64,000 nt of DNA, taken from the NCBI GenBank assembly GCA_963824415.1, contig CAWGPM010000002.1:124001-188000 (forward strand), given 5' to 3'. Under the pieces are notes generated by a model. The model had not been told where the DNA came from and did not search any database. It saw only the letters and a list, made by a program, of their open reading frames with translations. Origin of the DNA: JABDQA01 sp963824415 (lineage in GTDB: Bacteria; Desulfobacterota; Desulfobulbia; Desulfobulbales; Desulfocapsaceae). The position numbers and the translations under genes are program-made. Below, one piece after another: positions 43,887 through 52,780 of the stretch; position 1 is the stretch's first letter, and every line of letters begins with the position of its first letter.

Positions 43887-44124
43887 GGCCCGGTTCCTAT
43901 GGTTATGATTGGTATGCGATGGACCTTCTCCGTTATCTCGATCAGCAGGCTGGTGTTGAAATGTAGAAAAATAACATTACAGCAATATGGTGTTCTCCAC
44001 CACCAAATCGGAAAACCATCCCATTTGTTTTTAATCGACACGGGAATATTGGTGGTAGTATAAATTAATTTCTGTCCACCGTTTCAAATGGTATCATTGC
44101 CATTTTCTCAGAGTGAGTCTGATA

Positions 44125-45348
44125 ATGAAACGATCATTTTTAGCGAGGCTCGTATCGCTTCTGGCACTGACGGTAATTCTTATCTTCGGGCCGGCGCCGT
44201 TCACCTGGGCGGAGGAAAAACCGGTCCGGGTTGGCATTCTCCACTCCCTGTCCGGCACCATGGCTATCAGCGAAACACCGCTTAAGGACGTGGCCCTGAT
44301 GACGATTGAGCAGATCAACGCCGAGGGTGGGGTGCTGGGCCGCCGGATCGAGCCGATCGTGGTGGACCCGGCCTCGAACTGGCCGCTGTTTGCCGATAAA
44401 GCCCGCAAACTGCTGGAGCAGTATCGGGTTGCAGCGGTGTTCGGCTGCTGGACCTCGGTCTCGAGAAAGGCGGTGCTGCCCGTCTTCGAGGAGCTCGGCG
44501 GTCTGCTCTTTTATCCGCTGCAGTACGAGGGCCAGGAACTCTCCGAGAATATCTTTTATACCGGGGCGGCCCCGAACCAGCAGTCGATTCCGGCGGTCGA
44601 GTACCTGCTCAGCGAGGCGGGCGGCAGCATCGAGCGTTTTTTTCTGCTGGGCACCGACTACGTCTACCCTCGCACGATCAACAATATCCTGACCAATTTT
44701 CTAATCAGCAAGGGAATCGCCGCGGAAAATATCACCGAGATCTATACCCCGTTCGGACATCGGGATTACCAGGAGATTGTTGAACAGATTCGGTAGTTTT
44801 AGCAAAAGTGGCAGAACCGCGGTGATTTCGACCATCAACGGAGATTCCAATATCGCCTTTTATCGGGAACTGGCCAAGCAGGATATGACCGCCGAGCAGA
44901 TTCCGGTTATGGCCTTCTCTATCGGCGAGGAGGAGTTGCGCACTCTGGACACCTCAGCGCTGGCCGGCCATTTTGCCGCCTGGAACTATTTCATGTCGAT
45001 CGACAGCCCGGAGAACCAACGTTTTCGTGAACAGTGGGCCGAGTACTCGAAAGCGAAGGCTGCTGGCCGGAGCGGAACGTCCCTTGACCACCGACCCGAT
45101 GGAGGCCACCCATATCGGTATCCGTCTCTGGAAGCAGGCCGTCGAGCAGGCCGGCTCGTTTGCACCCGAAAAGGTGCGGGCAGGCCCTGGGGGGCCAGTC
45201 CCTGCGCGCCCCAAGCGGCGTGGAGGTCAACATGGACGAGCAGAACCACCACCTGCACCAACCGGTGTTCATTGGCAGAATCAGGCAGGACGGTCAGTTT
45301 GACGTGATCTGGCAGAGCCCGGAAAACCATCCGGGCCATGCCCCGTAA
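44125..45348 (+). pseudogene. UrtA-like (urea/short amide) ABC substrate-binding protein with three frameshifts
   Basis: The start at 44125 opens a signal peptide (MKRSFLARLVSLLALTVILI) and a UrtA/AmiC-type binding protein: VRVGILHSLSGTMAISETPL, PLQYEGQELSENIFYTGAAP and NQQSIPAVEYL. The frame breaks near 44793, resumes as SGRTAVISTINGDSNIAFY and GHFAAWNYFMSID, breaks near 45068, gives LTTDPMEATHIGI, breaks near 45172 and ends with NHHLHQPVFIGRIRQDGQFD. Each break is repaired by deleting one base from a short G or C run. A GTG at 44113 is an alternative start. No urtBCDE genes follow; the receptor gene next door may use it. Confidence 0.85.
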
Positions 45349-45425
45349 TCCCCATTACCAGGCCCAGTAGAAACCAGGAAGGTACGTCATGGCATTTCGC
45401 TCCAGAGAAAAGTTTTCCGCTGAGA

Positions 45426-48329
45426 ATGCATCTCTCGACTCTGTTCGTTATCCTGATGCTGGCGGGTTGCGGGGCAATTTCCTTGCTCTTCTATACCAAG
45501 AGTCGCGACATGGTTGCCGATGAAGCCACCAATCTGGTTCAGCGCATCACCGGTGAATATACCCGCGAACTCGAACGCCTCGCCGGGCCGCCGGAAACCC
45601 TGGTCAATCTGCTGGCCTTTTCCTCTTTTGTCCAGAATGAAAGTCTTGAAGAGCGGCTTACCGGCTTGCCTGTACTGCGCGAGGCAATGCTTGCCAATCA
45701 GAACGTGGCTTCTGTCTATCTGGGCTATCCCAACGGCGAATTTTTCCAGTTTAGGCGCCTGCGCGATCAGGCTGACCGCGCTGCCGTAGGTGCGCCAGAT
45801 CAGGCGATATGGGCGGTGCAGAGCATCGATGTTCTGCCGGATCAGCGTGTAGACAAGCAGTTCCTGTTTTTTAACCAGGAGATGGAGCGGGTCGGGGCAC
45901 GAGTCTGGGATACCACTTATGACCCGCGCCAGCGAGGCTGGTATCGCCAGGCGGTTGATACGGCCGAGGCTGTGCGGGGCAGCCCCTATCTCTTTTTTAC
46001 CGACCAGCAGATCGGCATGACCTTTGCCCGTAGTCATATAGATAAACGAGTTGTCGCCGGTGCCGATATCCGGCTGGACAGCCTCTCGAGGCGGCTGACC
46101 CAGGATAAAGTCACGCCGCGCACCCAGGTGGTGCTGTTCGAGTCAAGCGGTGAACTGATCGCCCACGAGGATGTGGAACGGCTTGTGCTGCCCAAGGATA
46201 ATGCAGCGGATGAGTTAATGCGCCGCAGGATTGATCAAATGGGCAATGCTGCCCTCGACGAGTTGCATAAGGCCTGGCTGAAAGATGGCTTTGATGAGGC
46301 CGGCATGCTTAGCTATGAGGCCGGGGGCGAACCCTGGCTGGCGACGCTTGCCCAGCTCAAACTCAACAGCGGTCCGCCCGTGTATTTCGGCATGGCCATT
46401 CCCTATCTTGAACTGACCGCTGAAGTGCGCCAGATACGTAACCAGACCGCATTGCTGGCCCTGGCCCTGGTGCTGGGCATGGTCCCACTGACCATGGCGG
46501 TGGCCCGGTGGATTTCCAAACCGATTGCCAAGCTTGCCGAAGAGGCCGATGCGGTTCGCCGTCTGGATTTCAGCGACAAGGGACGAATCCGCTCGATCGT
46601 GAAAGAGGTGGATAACCTGTCCGGGACCATGTCCTTTATGAGAAAGACCATTTCGGAATTTCTGCTGTTGATCGAATCGCTGAATAGGGAGAAGAATTTC
46701 GATACCCTGCTCGAGCGCATCGGCAACGATGTACGGCACGCCGCTGCAGCGGATGGGGTGCTGATCTGTCTGGTTGATTATGAACGGGAAGTTTTAAGCC
46801 CCGACGTCTACTGCGACAAACGCATCTGCAGCAGAGATCTTGACCTGCCGGAATTCGGTCTCGACAGCGCAGAGCCCATTGTCGGCGCCACCCTGCGCAA
46901 TGAGCGCACCCGCTGGGATCTTGATCGGAGTAAAAACCAGGAGTTGGCCGTACTGTTTGGTGAAAATCACCCCCAGGCCACCGTCTGGTGCGAGCCGCTG
47001 GAGGATCGGCAGGGCAACTCGATGGGTATAATTGGTCTAGTCTATCACGGACCGCCGGAGAAGGCCAAGGAGGAAGATCTGCGAGACCGGCTCCTGTTTG
47101 TCCAGCGACTTTCCGGGCTGGCTGGGGTGACCCTTGAGACCAAGCAACTCATCAAGAAGCAGAAGGAACTCTTCGATGCCTTTATCAAGCTGATCGCCGG
47201 GGCGATCGATGCCAAGTCTCCCTATACTGGCGGCCACTGTCAGCGTGTACCAGTGATCGCCAAGATGTTGGCCCAGGCGGCCTGTGATACCAAAGATGGT
47301 CCCCTGGCCGACTTCGACCTCACCGAAGAACAATGGGAGGAGCTCCATGTCGCGGCCTGGCTGCATGACTGCGGCAAGGTCACCACGCCGGAATACGTGG
47401 TGGACAAGGCCACCAAGCTCGAGACTATTTACGACCGTATCCACGAGGTACGCATGCGTTTTGAGGTACTCAAGCGTGATGCCGAGATTGCCTGCTGGCA
47501 GGCCATCACCGAAGGCGGGGCGCGGCAGGAGTCGCTGGATGCGCTGCAACAGAGGCTTGCCCAGCTGGACGATGACTACCGTTTCATCGCCCATTGCAAT
47601 GAAGGCGGCGAGTTCCTGGCCGATGAGGCGATCGAACGGCTCAGGCAGATCGCCGGTCTCACCTGGCAGCGAACCCTGGACGATCGGATCGGCATCTCCT
47701 GGGAAGAGGGCAAGCGCAAGGCGCGCACCTCGGCAGCTGACCTGCCGGCCGAGGAAGCGCTGCTCTCGGACCGGGAGGAGCACCTGATTGGTCGGGGGGA
47801 GGCAGACCATATCGAACCGGATAACCCCTGGGGCTTCAAGGTCGAGGAGCCGGAAAATCTCTATAACCGCGGAGAGCTTTATAACCTGGAAGTGAAGCGC
47901 GGTACCCTGAGCCAGGAGGAGCGCTATAAGATCAACGATCATATCGTGCAGACCATCAAGATGCTTGAAGAACTGCCCTATCCACGGCACCTCAAGGATG
48001 TTCCGGAAATTGCCGGCGGCCACCACGAGTCGATGACCGGTACCGGCTATCCGCGCCGGCTCAAAGGTGAGCAAATGTCGCTCACTGCCAGGATGATGGT
48101 CATCGCCGACGTGTTCGAAGCGCTCACCGCCTCGGACAGGCCCTACAAGAAGGCCAAGAAGCTCAGCGATGCAATCAGGATCATGTCCTCGATGCAGAAA
48201 GGCGGCCACTTCGACCCAGAGCTCTACCGCCTGTTTTTGACCAGTGGTATCTACCGCCAGTATGGCGAGCAATATCTCGACCCTGATCAGGTCGACGAGG
48301 TGCAAATCGAAGAATATCTCGAGGGCTGA
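45426..48329 (+). CDS. dCache-HAMP-GAF-HD-GYP receptor, probable cyclic-di-GMP phosphodiesterase
   Basis: The 967-residue frame has an N-terminal transmembrane helix, a periplasmic dCache-like sensor (about 30-325), a second helix (about 335-355), HAMP (about 358-410), GAF (about 415-560) and an HD-GYP domain. The HD pair is His647-Asp648 (LHDCGK) and the GYP motif is intact at 874-876 (TGTGYP). About 150 extra residues lie between them. HD-GYP domains hydrolyse cyclic-di-GMP. A strong AGGAAGG site lies before an ATG at 45389 in another frame. Dropping one T near 45413 would make the true start MAFRSREKFPLRMHLS. The UrtA-like gene is just upstream. Confidence 0.9.
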   Translation: MHLSTLFVILMLAGCGAISLLFYTKSRDMVADEATNLVQRITGEYTRELERLAGPPETLVNLLAFSSFVQNESLEERLTGLPVLREAMLANQNVASVYLGYPNGEFFQFRRLRDQADRAAVGAPDQAIWAVQSIDVLPDQRVDKQFLFFNQEMERVGARVWDTTYDPRQRGWYRQAVDTAEAVRGSPYLFFTDQQIGMTFARSHIDKRVVAGADIRLDSLSRRLTQDKVTPRTQVVLFESSGELIAHEDVERLVLPKDNAADELMRRRIDQMGNAALDELHKAWLKDGFDEAGMLSYEAGGEPWLATLAQLKLNSGPPVYFGMAIPYLELTAEVRQIRNQTALLALALVLGMVPLTMAVARWISKPIAKLAEEADAVRRLDFSDKGRIRSIVKEVDNLSGTMSFMRKTISEFLLLIESLNREKNFDTLLERIGNDVRHAAAADGVLICLVDYEREVLSPDVYCDKRICSRDLDLPEFGLDSAEPIVGATLRNERTRWDLDRSKNQELAVLFGENHPQATVWCEPLEDRQGNSMGIIGLVYHGPPEKAKEEDLRDRLLFVQRLSGLAGVTLETKQLIKKQKELFDAFIKLIAGAIDAKSPYTGGHCQRVPVIAKMLAQAACDTKDGPLADFDLTEEQWEELHVAAWLHDCGKVTTPEYVVDKATKLETIYDRIHEVRMRFEVLKRDAEIACWQAITEGGARQESLDALQQRLAQLDDDYRFIAHCNEGGEFLADEAIERLRQIAGLTWQRTLDDRIGISWEEGKRKARTSAADLPAEEALLSDREEHLIGRGEADHIEPDNPWGFKVEEPENLYNRGELYNLEVKRGTLSQEERYKINDHIVQTIKMLEELPYPRHLKDVPEIAGGHHESMTGTGYPRRLKGEQMSLTARMMVIADVFEALTASDRPYKKAKKLSDAIRIMSSMQKGGHFDPELYRLFLTSGIYRQYGEQYLDPDQVDEVQIEEYLEG

Positions 48330-48373
48330 GGCGACGCGCTGACAGGGGAAGGCCTTATGGCTGACTGGGCAGA

Positions 48374-49357
48374 TCAGCGGTACTTTTTCAATTCCCCAAG
48401 CAGCTGTCCGGCCGCCGCGCTGGGGGAGATGGACTGGTTTTTCACGGCATCGGTGAGTGCGGGGAGTTGCCCACCGATATCGGGGTGGTTGTAAAACCAG
48501 GTTTTCAAGCCCTCGTCGAGCAGAAAATAGAGCCAGTCCAGATCCTGTTTTCGACGTTTTTCAGCCAGCTCCCCGGAGGTTTCCAGGGCACTGCGATGGG
48601 TGGTTACCGCCTCCCAGATTTCCCTGAGTCCACTCTGCTCCAGAGCACTACAGGTCATTACCTTGGGTGACCAGTTGCTGCTGGAGGGAGTCAGGATATG
48701 CAGGGCCGCCTCATATTCCTTTCTGGCCCGCTCGGCCCTGAGCAGGTTGTCGCCGTCTGCCTTGTTTATCACGATGGTGTCGGCGACTTCCAGGATGCCC
48801 TTTTTGATGCCCTGCAGTTCGTCGCCGGCGCCGGCAATCATCAATACCAGAAAGAAATCGACCATCGAGGAGACGGCGGTCTCGGACTGGCCCACCCCGA
48901 CCGTTTCGATGATGATCACATCGAACCCGGCCGCTTCGCAGGCCAGCATGGCTTCCCTTGTTTTGCGGGCCACGCCGCCCAGGGTGGTGCCGGCTGGGGA
49001 GGGCCGGATAAAGGCGTTCGCATTGACCGAGAGGTTCAGCATGCGGGTCTTGTCGCCCAGCACCGAGCCGCCGCTGCGGGCGCTGGAAGGATCGATGGCC
49101 AGCACCGCCACCAGGTGGCCAAGTTCGGTCAGCATGGTGCCGAAGCTGTCTATAAAGGTACTCTTGCCGGCCCCGGGCACCCCGGTAATACCCAGGCGGA
49201 TCGCCCTGCCGGTGTGGGGCAGCAGCCGGTCGATAATGGTGGTCGCCATCTCCTGATGGGTCGGCAGCGAGCTTTCAATCAGGGTGATGGTTCTGGCCAG
49301 CATCAGCCGGTTGGCATCGAGTACGCCCTGGATATAGTAGTCAGGATCTTTCTGCAT
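48374..49357 (-). CDS. meaB: Methylmalonyl-CoA mutase-associated GTPase MeaB
   Basis: From ATG 49357 the protein has 327 residues; the open frame extends to 49432, but the extra 25 residues look unlike the family. It has the P-loop GVPGAGKST, AIDPSSARSGGSVLGDKTRM, ETVGVGQSE and NKADGDN motifs of MeaB/ArgK G3E-type GTPases. MeaB gates cobalamin loading and protects the mutase. It follows the mutase gene by about 40 bases and is the last gene of the propionate operon. Confidence 0.95.
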   Translation of the reverse strand: MQKDPDYYIQGVLDANRLMLARTITLIESSLPTHQEMATTIIDRLLPHTGRAIRLGITGVPGAGKSTFIDSFGTMLTELGHLVAVLAIDPSSARSGGSVLGDKTRMLNLSVNANAFIRPSPAGTTLGGVARKTREAMLACEAAGFDVIIIETVGVGQSETAVSSMVDFFLVLMIAGAGDELQGIKKGILEVADTIVINKADGDNLLRAERARKEYEAALHILTPSSSNWSPKVMTCSALEQSGLREIWEAVTTHRSALETSGELAEKRRKQDLDWLYFLLDEGLKTWFYNHPDIGGQLPALTDAVKNQSISPSAAAGQLLGELKKYR

Positions 49358-49472
49358 GACAGTGAGGTGCTGCAGTTCCCGTTGTTTCCGTTCAAGAGCA
49401 GAGGAGCCGGAGCAAGGCGGACGGCATAGCACGCATCGCCGCTCGCCTTGCCATTAAGCTGATCAGCCTGGA

Positions 49473-51608
49473 TCAGCCGGTTGAGTCAATCAGATCCAGG
49501 GTCCGGTTGGCCGAGTCGATAACCGAGGTACCCGGGCCGAATACCGCCTGCACGCCGCGTTCGTATAGGAAGTCGTAATCCCTCGGCGGGATGATCCCAC
49601 CGGCCACCACCTTGATGTCGCCGCCGCCCTGTTTCTTGAGCTCTTCCACCAGCCCTGGCACCAGGGTCTTGTGTCCGGCGGTCAGGCTCGAGGCGCCGAC
49701 CACATGGACATCGTTTTCAATCGCCATCCTTGCCGCTTCTTCGGGGGTCTGGAAGAGCGGGCCGATATCGACGTCGAAGCCGATATCGGCATAGGCACTG
49801 GCGATTACCTTGATACCCCGGTCGTGCCCATCCTGGCCCATCTTGGTGACCAGCATGCGCGGGCGCCGGCCGTGCTTTTTGAGAAAATCTTCGGTGCGCT
49901 TGCGAAGCTGGCCAAGGCTTTGTGAATCTGAAGAAAACTCGGATGCATAGGCGCCGGAAATGCACCGGGTGCTGGCCACGAATCGGCCAAACACCTTCTC
50001 CATTGCATCGGAGATCTCGCCGATCGTGGCCCGTGCCCGAATGGCCGGCAGTGCCGCTTCCAGCAGGTTGCCATCGCCTTCCGCGCAGCTGGTGAGATTG
50101 GCCAGAGCCGCTGCAACCGCCTCACTGTCCCGGTCCTTTTTGATCTGCTCGAGCCGGGCCACCTGGTCGTCACGCACCGAAGCGGGTACTTCCCGTATCT
50201 CGAAATCGATCTGCTCATCTTTGAGCTGGTACTTGTTGACCCCGACGATAACGTCGAGCCCCTGGTCTATCCGAGCCTGCTTGCGGGCCGCCGACTCTTC
50301 GATACGCATTTTGGGCATACCAGACTCGATGGCCTTGGCCATACCACCTAACTCCTCGACCTCGTCGATGATCTTCATGGCCTGGGTAACAATGGAATTT
50401 GTCAGCGATTCCAGATAGTAGGAACCGCCAAGCGGATCGATCACATGGCAGACCTCCGACTCCTCCTGGATGATGATCTGGGTGTTTCGGGCAATGCGGG
50501 CCGAAAAATCGGTGGGCAGCCCGATGGCCTCATCAAACGAGTTGGTGTGCAGGGACTGGGTGCCGCCCAATACCGAGGTCAGCGCCTCAAGCGTGGTCCT
50601 GATCACGTTGTTGTAAGGATCCTGCTCGGTCAGGCTCCAGCCCGAGGTCTGGCAGTGGGTGCGGAGCATCGAGGAGCGGGGGTTTTTCGGGTTGAACTGG
50701 CTCATCAGATTGTACCAGAGCAGGCGGGCTGCTCGAAGCATGGCGATGTCCATGAAGAAGTTCATGCCGATGCCGAAGAAAAACGACAACCTTGGGGCGA
50801 AATCGTCCACATCCATGCCCGCCTTCAGCGCCGTTCTTACGTACTCGAGGCCGTCCGCCATGGTAAAGGCGACCTGCAGCACCGAGTTGGCGCCGGCCTC
50901 CATCATGTGGTAGCCGCTGATGCTGATGGTGTTGTAGCGCGGCATGTTCTTCGAACAGAAGCCGATAATATCGCTGACAATCCGCATAGATGGGGTGGGC
51001 GGATAGATGAAGGTGTTTCTGGTCAGGTACTCTTTTAAGATATCGTTCTGGATGGTGCCAGTGAGCTGTTCGTGGCTGACGCCCTGTTCTTCAGCGGCCA
51101 CGATGTAGCTGGCCAGAATCGGAATGACCGCACCGTTCATGGTCATCGAAACCGACATCTTGTCCAGCGGAATCCCGTCGAAGAGGATCTTCATATCTTC
51201 CACCGAGTCAATCGCCACGCCGGCCTTGCCGACATCGCCGGTGACCCGGGGATGGTCCGAGTCATAGCCACGGTGGGTGGCCAGATCAAAGGCCACGGAA
51301 AGCCCTTTCTGGCCGGCGGCCAGTGCCTTGCGGTAAAACTCGTTGGATTCCCGGGCGGTGGAGAAGCCGGCATACTGCCTGATGGTCCAGGGGCGGCCGG
51401 CGTACATGGTTGCCATCGGCCCGCGCACATAGGGGGCCAGGCCCGGCAGGGTGTTGGTGCTTTCGAGGCCTTCGATATCCTCAGCGGTATACAGGGGCTT
51501 GACGCGAATGCCTTCCGGCGTCTGCCAACTCAGCGAGTCGAGCGCTTTGCCCTTCATCTGCTTGGTGGCGAGTTCTTGCCATTTTTCAATATCTGGGTGG
51601 TGTGACAT
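49473..51608 (-). CDS. scpA: Methylmalonyl-CoA mutase
   Basis: The 711-residue protein holds the full catalytic TIM barrel (RQYAGFSTARESNEFY, SVSMTMNGAVIPILASYIVA, LHTNSFDEAIGLPTDF). The C-terminal B12-binding domain has the DxHxxG motif DGHDRG (Asp593, His595, Gly598). It interconverts (R)-methylmalonyl-CoA and succinyl-CoA using adenosylcobalamin. It is a single-chain form of normal size. It lies between the epimerase and meaB genes, so the whole B12-dependent step is in one cluster. Confidence 0.97.
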   Translation of the reverse strand: MSHHPDIEKWQELATKQMKGKALDSLSWQTPEGIRVKPLYTAEDIEGLESTNTLPGLAPYVRGPMATMYAGRPWTIRQYAGFSTARESNEFYRKALAAGQKGLSVAFDLATHRGYDSDHPRVTGDVGKAGVAIDSVEDMKILFDGIPLDKMSVSMTMNGAVIPILASYIVAAEEQGVSHEQLTGTIQNDILKEYLTRNTFIYPPTPSMRIVSDIIGFCSKNMPRYNTISISGYHMMEAGANSVLQVAFTMADGLEYVRTALKAGMDVDDFAPRLSFFFGIGMNFFMDIAMLRAARLLWYNLMSQFNPKNPRSSMLRTHCQTSGWSLTEQDPYNNVIRTTLEALTSVLGGTQSLHTNSFDEAIGLPTDFSARIARNTQIIIQEESEVCHVIDPLGGSYYLESLTNSIVTQAMKIIDEVEELGGMAKAIESGMPKMRIEESAARKQARIDQGLDVIVGVNKYQLKDEQIDFEIREVPASVRDDQVARLEQIKKDRDSEAVAAALANLTSCAEGDGNLLEAALPAIRARATIGEISDAMEKVFGRFVASTRCISGAYASEFSSDSQSLGQLRKRTEDFLKKHGRRPRMLVTKMGQDGHDRGIKVIASAYADIGFDVDIGPLFQTPEEAARMAIENDVHVVGASSLTAGHKTLVPGLVEELKKQGGGDIKVVAGGIIPPRDYDFLYERGVQAVFGPGTSVIDSANRTLDLIDSTG

Positions 51609-51664
51609 GGTGGACTCCTGTTGAATTGATGCAGATGCGATGGTGGCCGCGGCCGCTGACTCGA

Positions 51665-52069
51665 TTAAGATCGTTCACACAGCTCTACCAGGATGCCGCC
51701 GGTGGCTTTGGGATGCAGAAAAGCGATCCGGGCCCCGCCGGCACCGATACGGGGCACCTGGTCGATGAGCTGGATGTCTTTTTCTTTGAGCTCCGCCAGC
51801 GCCTCGTCTATATTGGCCACGCGGAAGGCCACATGCTGGAATCCCTGACCCTTTTTCTCGATGAACTTGGCCACCGGCCCGTCGGGTGCGGTTGATTCGA
51901 GCAGTTCGACCTCGCTCTCGCCGACCGGGAAAAAGGCGGTCTTTACTTTCTGTTCAGCGACGGTTTCCGCTCCTTCGAATTCGAGGCCGAGCACCTCAGA
52001 CCAGAAGTTCTTGCCGTCGTCAATACTGTTTACCGCTATTCCCAGATGGTCGATCTTTAGTATTTCCAT
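51665..52069 (-). CDS. mce: Methylmalonyl-CoA epimerase
   Basis: The 134-residue protein begins at ATG 52069, which follows GGAGGA by five bases; the open frame upstream to 52189 is not family-like. It is a VOC-fold epimerase with KIDHLGIAVNSIDDGKNFW, VELLESTAPDGPVAKFIEKK, GFQHVAFRV and LHPKATGGILVEL, holding the metal ligands. It converts the (S)- to the (R)-methylmalonyl-CoA isomer. It is located between the TetR regulator and mutase genes on the same strand. Confidence 0.95.
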   Translation of the reverse strand: MEILKIDHLGIAVNSIDDGKNFWSEVLGLEFEGAETVAEQKVKTAFFPVGESEVELLESTAPDGPVAKFIEKKGQGFQHVAFRVANIDEALAELKEKDIQLIDQVPRIGAGGARIAFLHPKATGGILVELCERS

Positions 52070-52121
52070 ACTGTTCCTCCGAAAAAACGTTGAACGTGAA
52101 CGTGCGCGGACAAAACAGAAT

Positions 52122-52739
52122 CTAGTCCGGCAAACTCTGCTGGTGGTTGTTGTATCCCGGGTTGGCCATACCGCGCCAGACCATCTCAAAGAGCAGGTTG
52201 GCCTGGGCGGAGAGGCTGTCCTGCTGGCCGCGCAGGATCCACATGAAAAAACTGCGCTGCACGAAACCCATCAGAAAATCGAGCAGGGTGCCGGCCCTGA
52301 CGTCCGGGTTGAGCACCCCTTCCTTCTGGCCCTGACGGAGCACATCGATCATCAGCCCCATCATCCGGGGCTGGGCAAAGGTCTGGTCGGCCATCCAGGT
52401 GTTCATCGGCAGGGTCATGAAGACGATGCGGCCCAGACCGACGTGCCGCTCGTAGTAGTCGAGCTGCAGCCAGAACACCTTGCGCAGTTTCTCCTTCAGA
52501 TCTTCGATGCCCTGAAGATGATCGACGATCCGGTCGGTCAGCTTACCCATCCAGACATCGACAAAGGCAAAAACCAGTCGTTCCTTGCTGCCGTAGTGCT
52601 TATAGATGGTCGTGAAACTGACCCCGGCCCGCTCGGCGACATCGCGGATGCTCGCTTTGTGAAAATCGGAGTTGGAAAATATCTCCAGAACCGCTTTTTC
52701 AAGGCGTTGGTGGACATCGGGATGAACTTGGTCTGCCAT
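52122..52739 (-). CDS. TetR/AcrR family transcriptional regulator
   Basis: The 205-residue protein has an N-terminal TetR helix-turn-helix (SIRDVAERAGVSFTTIYKHY then GSKERLVFAFVDVWM). A ligand-binding helical C-terminal domain with GRIVFMTLPMNTWM and a FLMGFVQRSFFMWIL helix follows. It sits inside the methylmalonyl-CoA gene cluster, between the carboxylase subunit and epimerase genes. It probably controls the cluster in response to an acyl-CoA, though TetR proteins of this type can also sense fatty acids. The palindrome at 57075-57086 and the AGAACA motifs are candidate sites. Confidence 0.88.
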   Translation of the reverse strand: MADQVHPDVHQRLEKAVLEIFSNSDFHKASIRDVAERAGVSFTTIYKHYGSKERLVFAFVDVWMGKLTDRIVDHLQGIEDLKEKLRKVFWLQLDYYERHVGLGRIVFMTLPMNTWMADQTFAQPRMMGLMIDVLRQGQKEGVLNPDVRAGTLLDFLMGFVQRSFFMWILRGQQDSLSAQANLLFEMVWRGMANPGYNNHQQSLPD

Positions 52740-52780
52740 GGTCGGTTTCAGCTCAGATGATGGTTAATAATCCGTGAGAT

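Noticed and set aside
47037..48305. 422-codon minus-strand open frame
   Set aside because: It lies wholly inside the HD-GYP gene on the other strand and has no recognisable domain.
51665..52189. Longer start for methylmalonyl-CoA epimerase at 52189
   Set aside because: The extra 40 residues are not family-like, while ATG 52069 has a GGAGGA ribosome site at ideal spacing.
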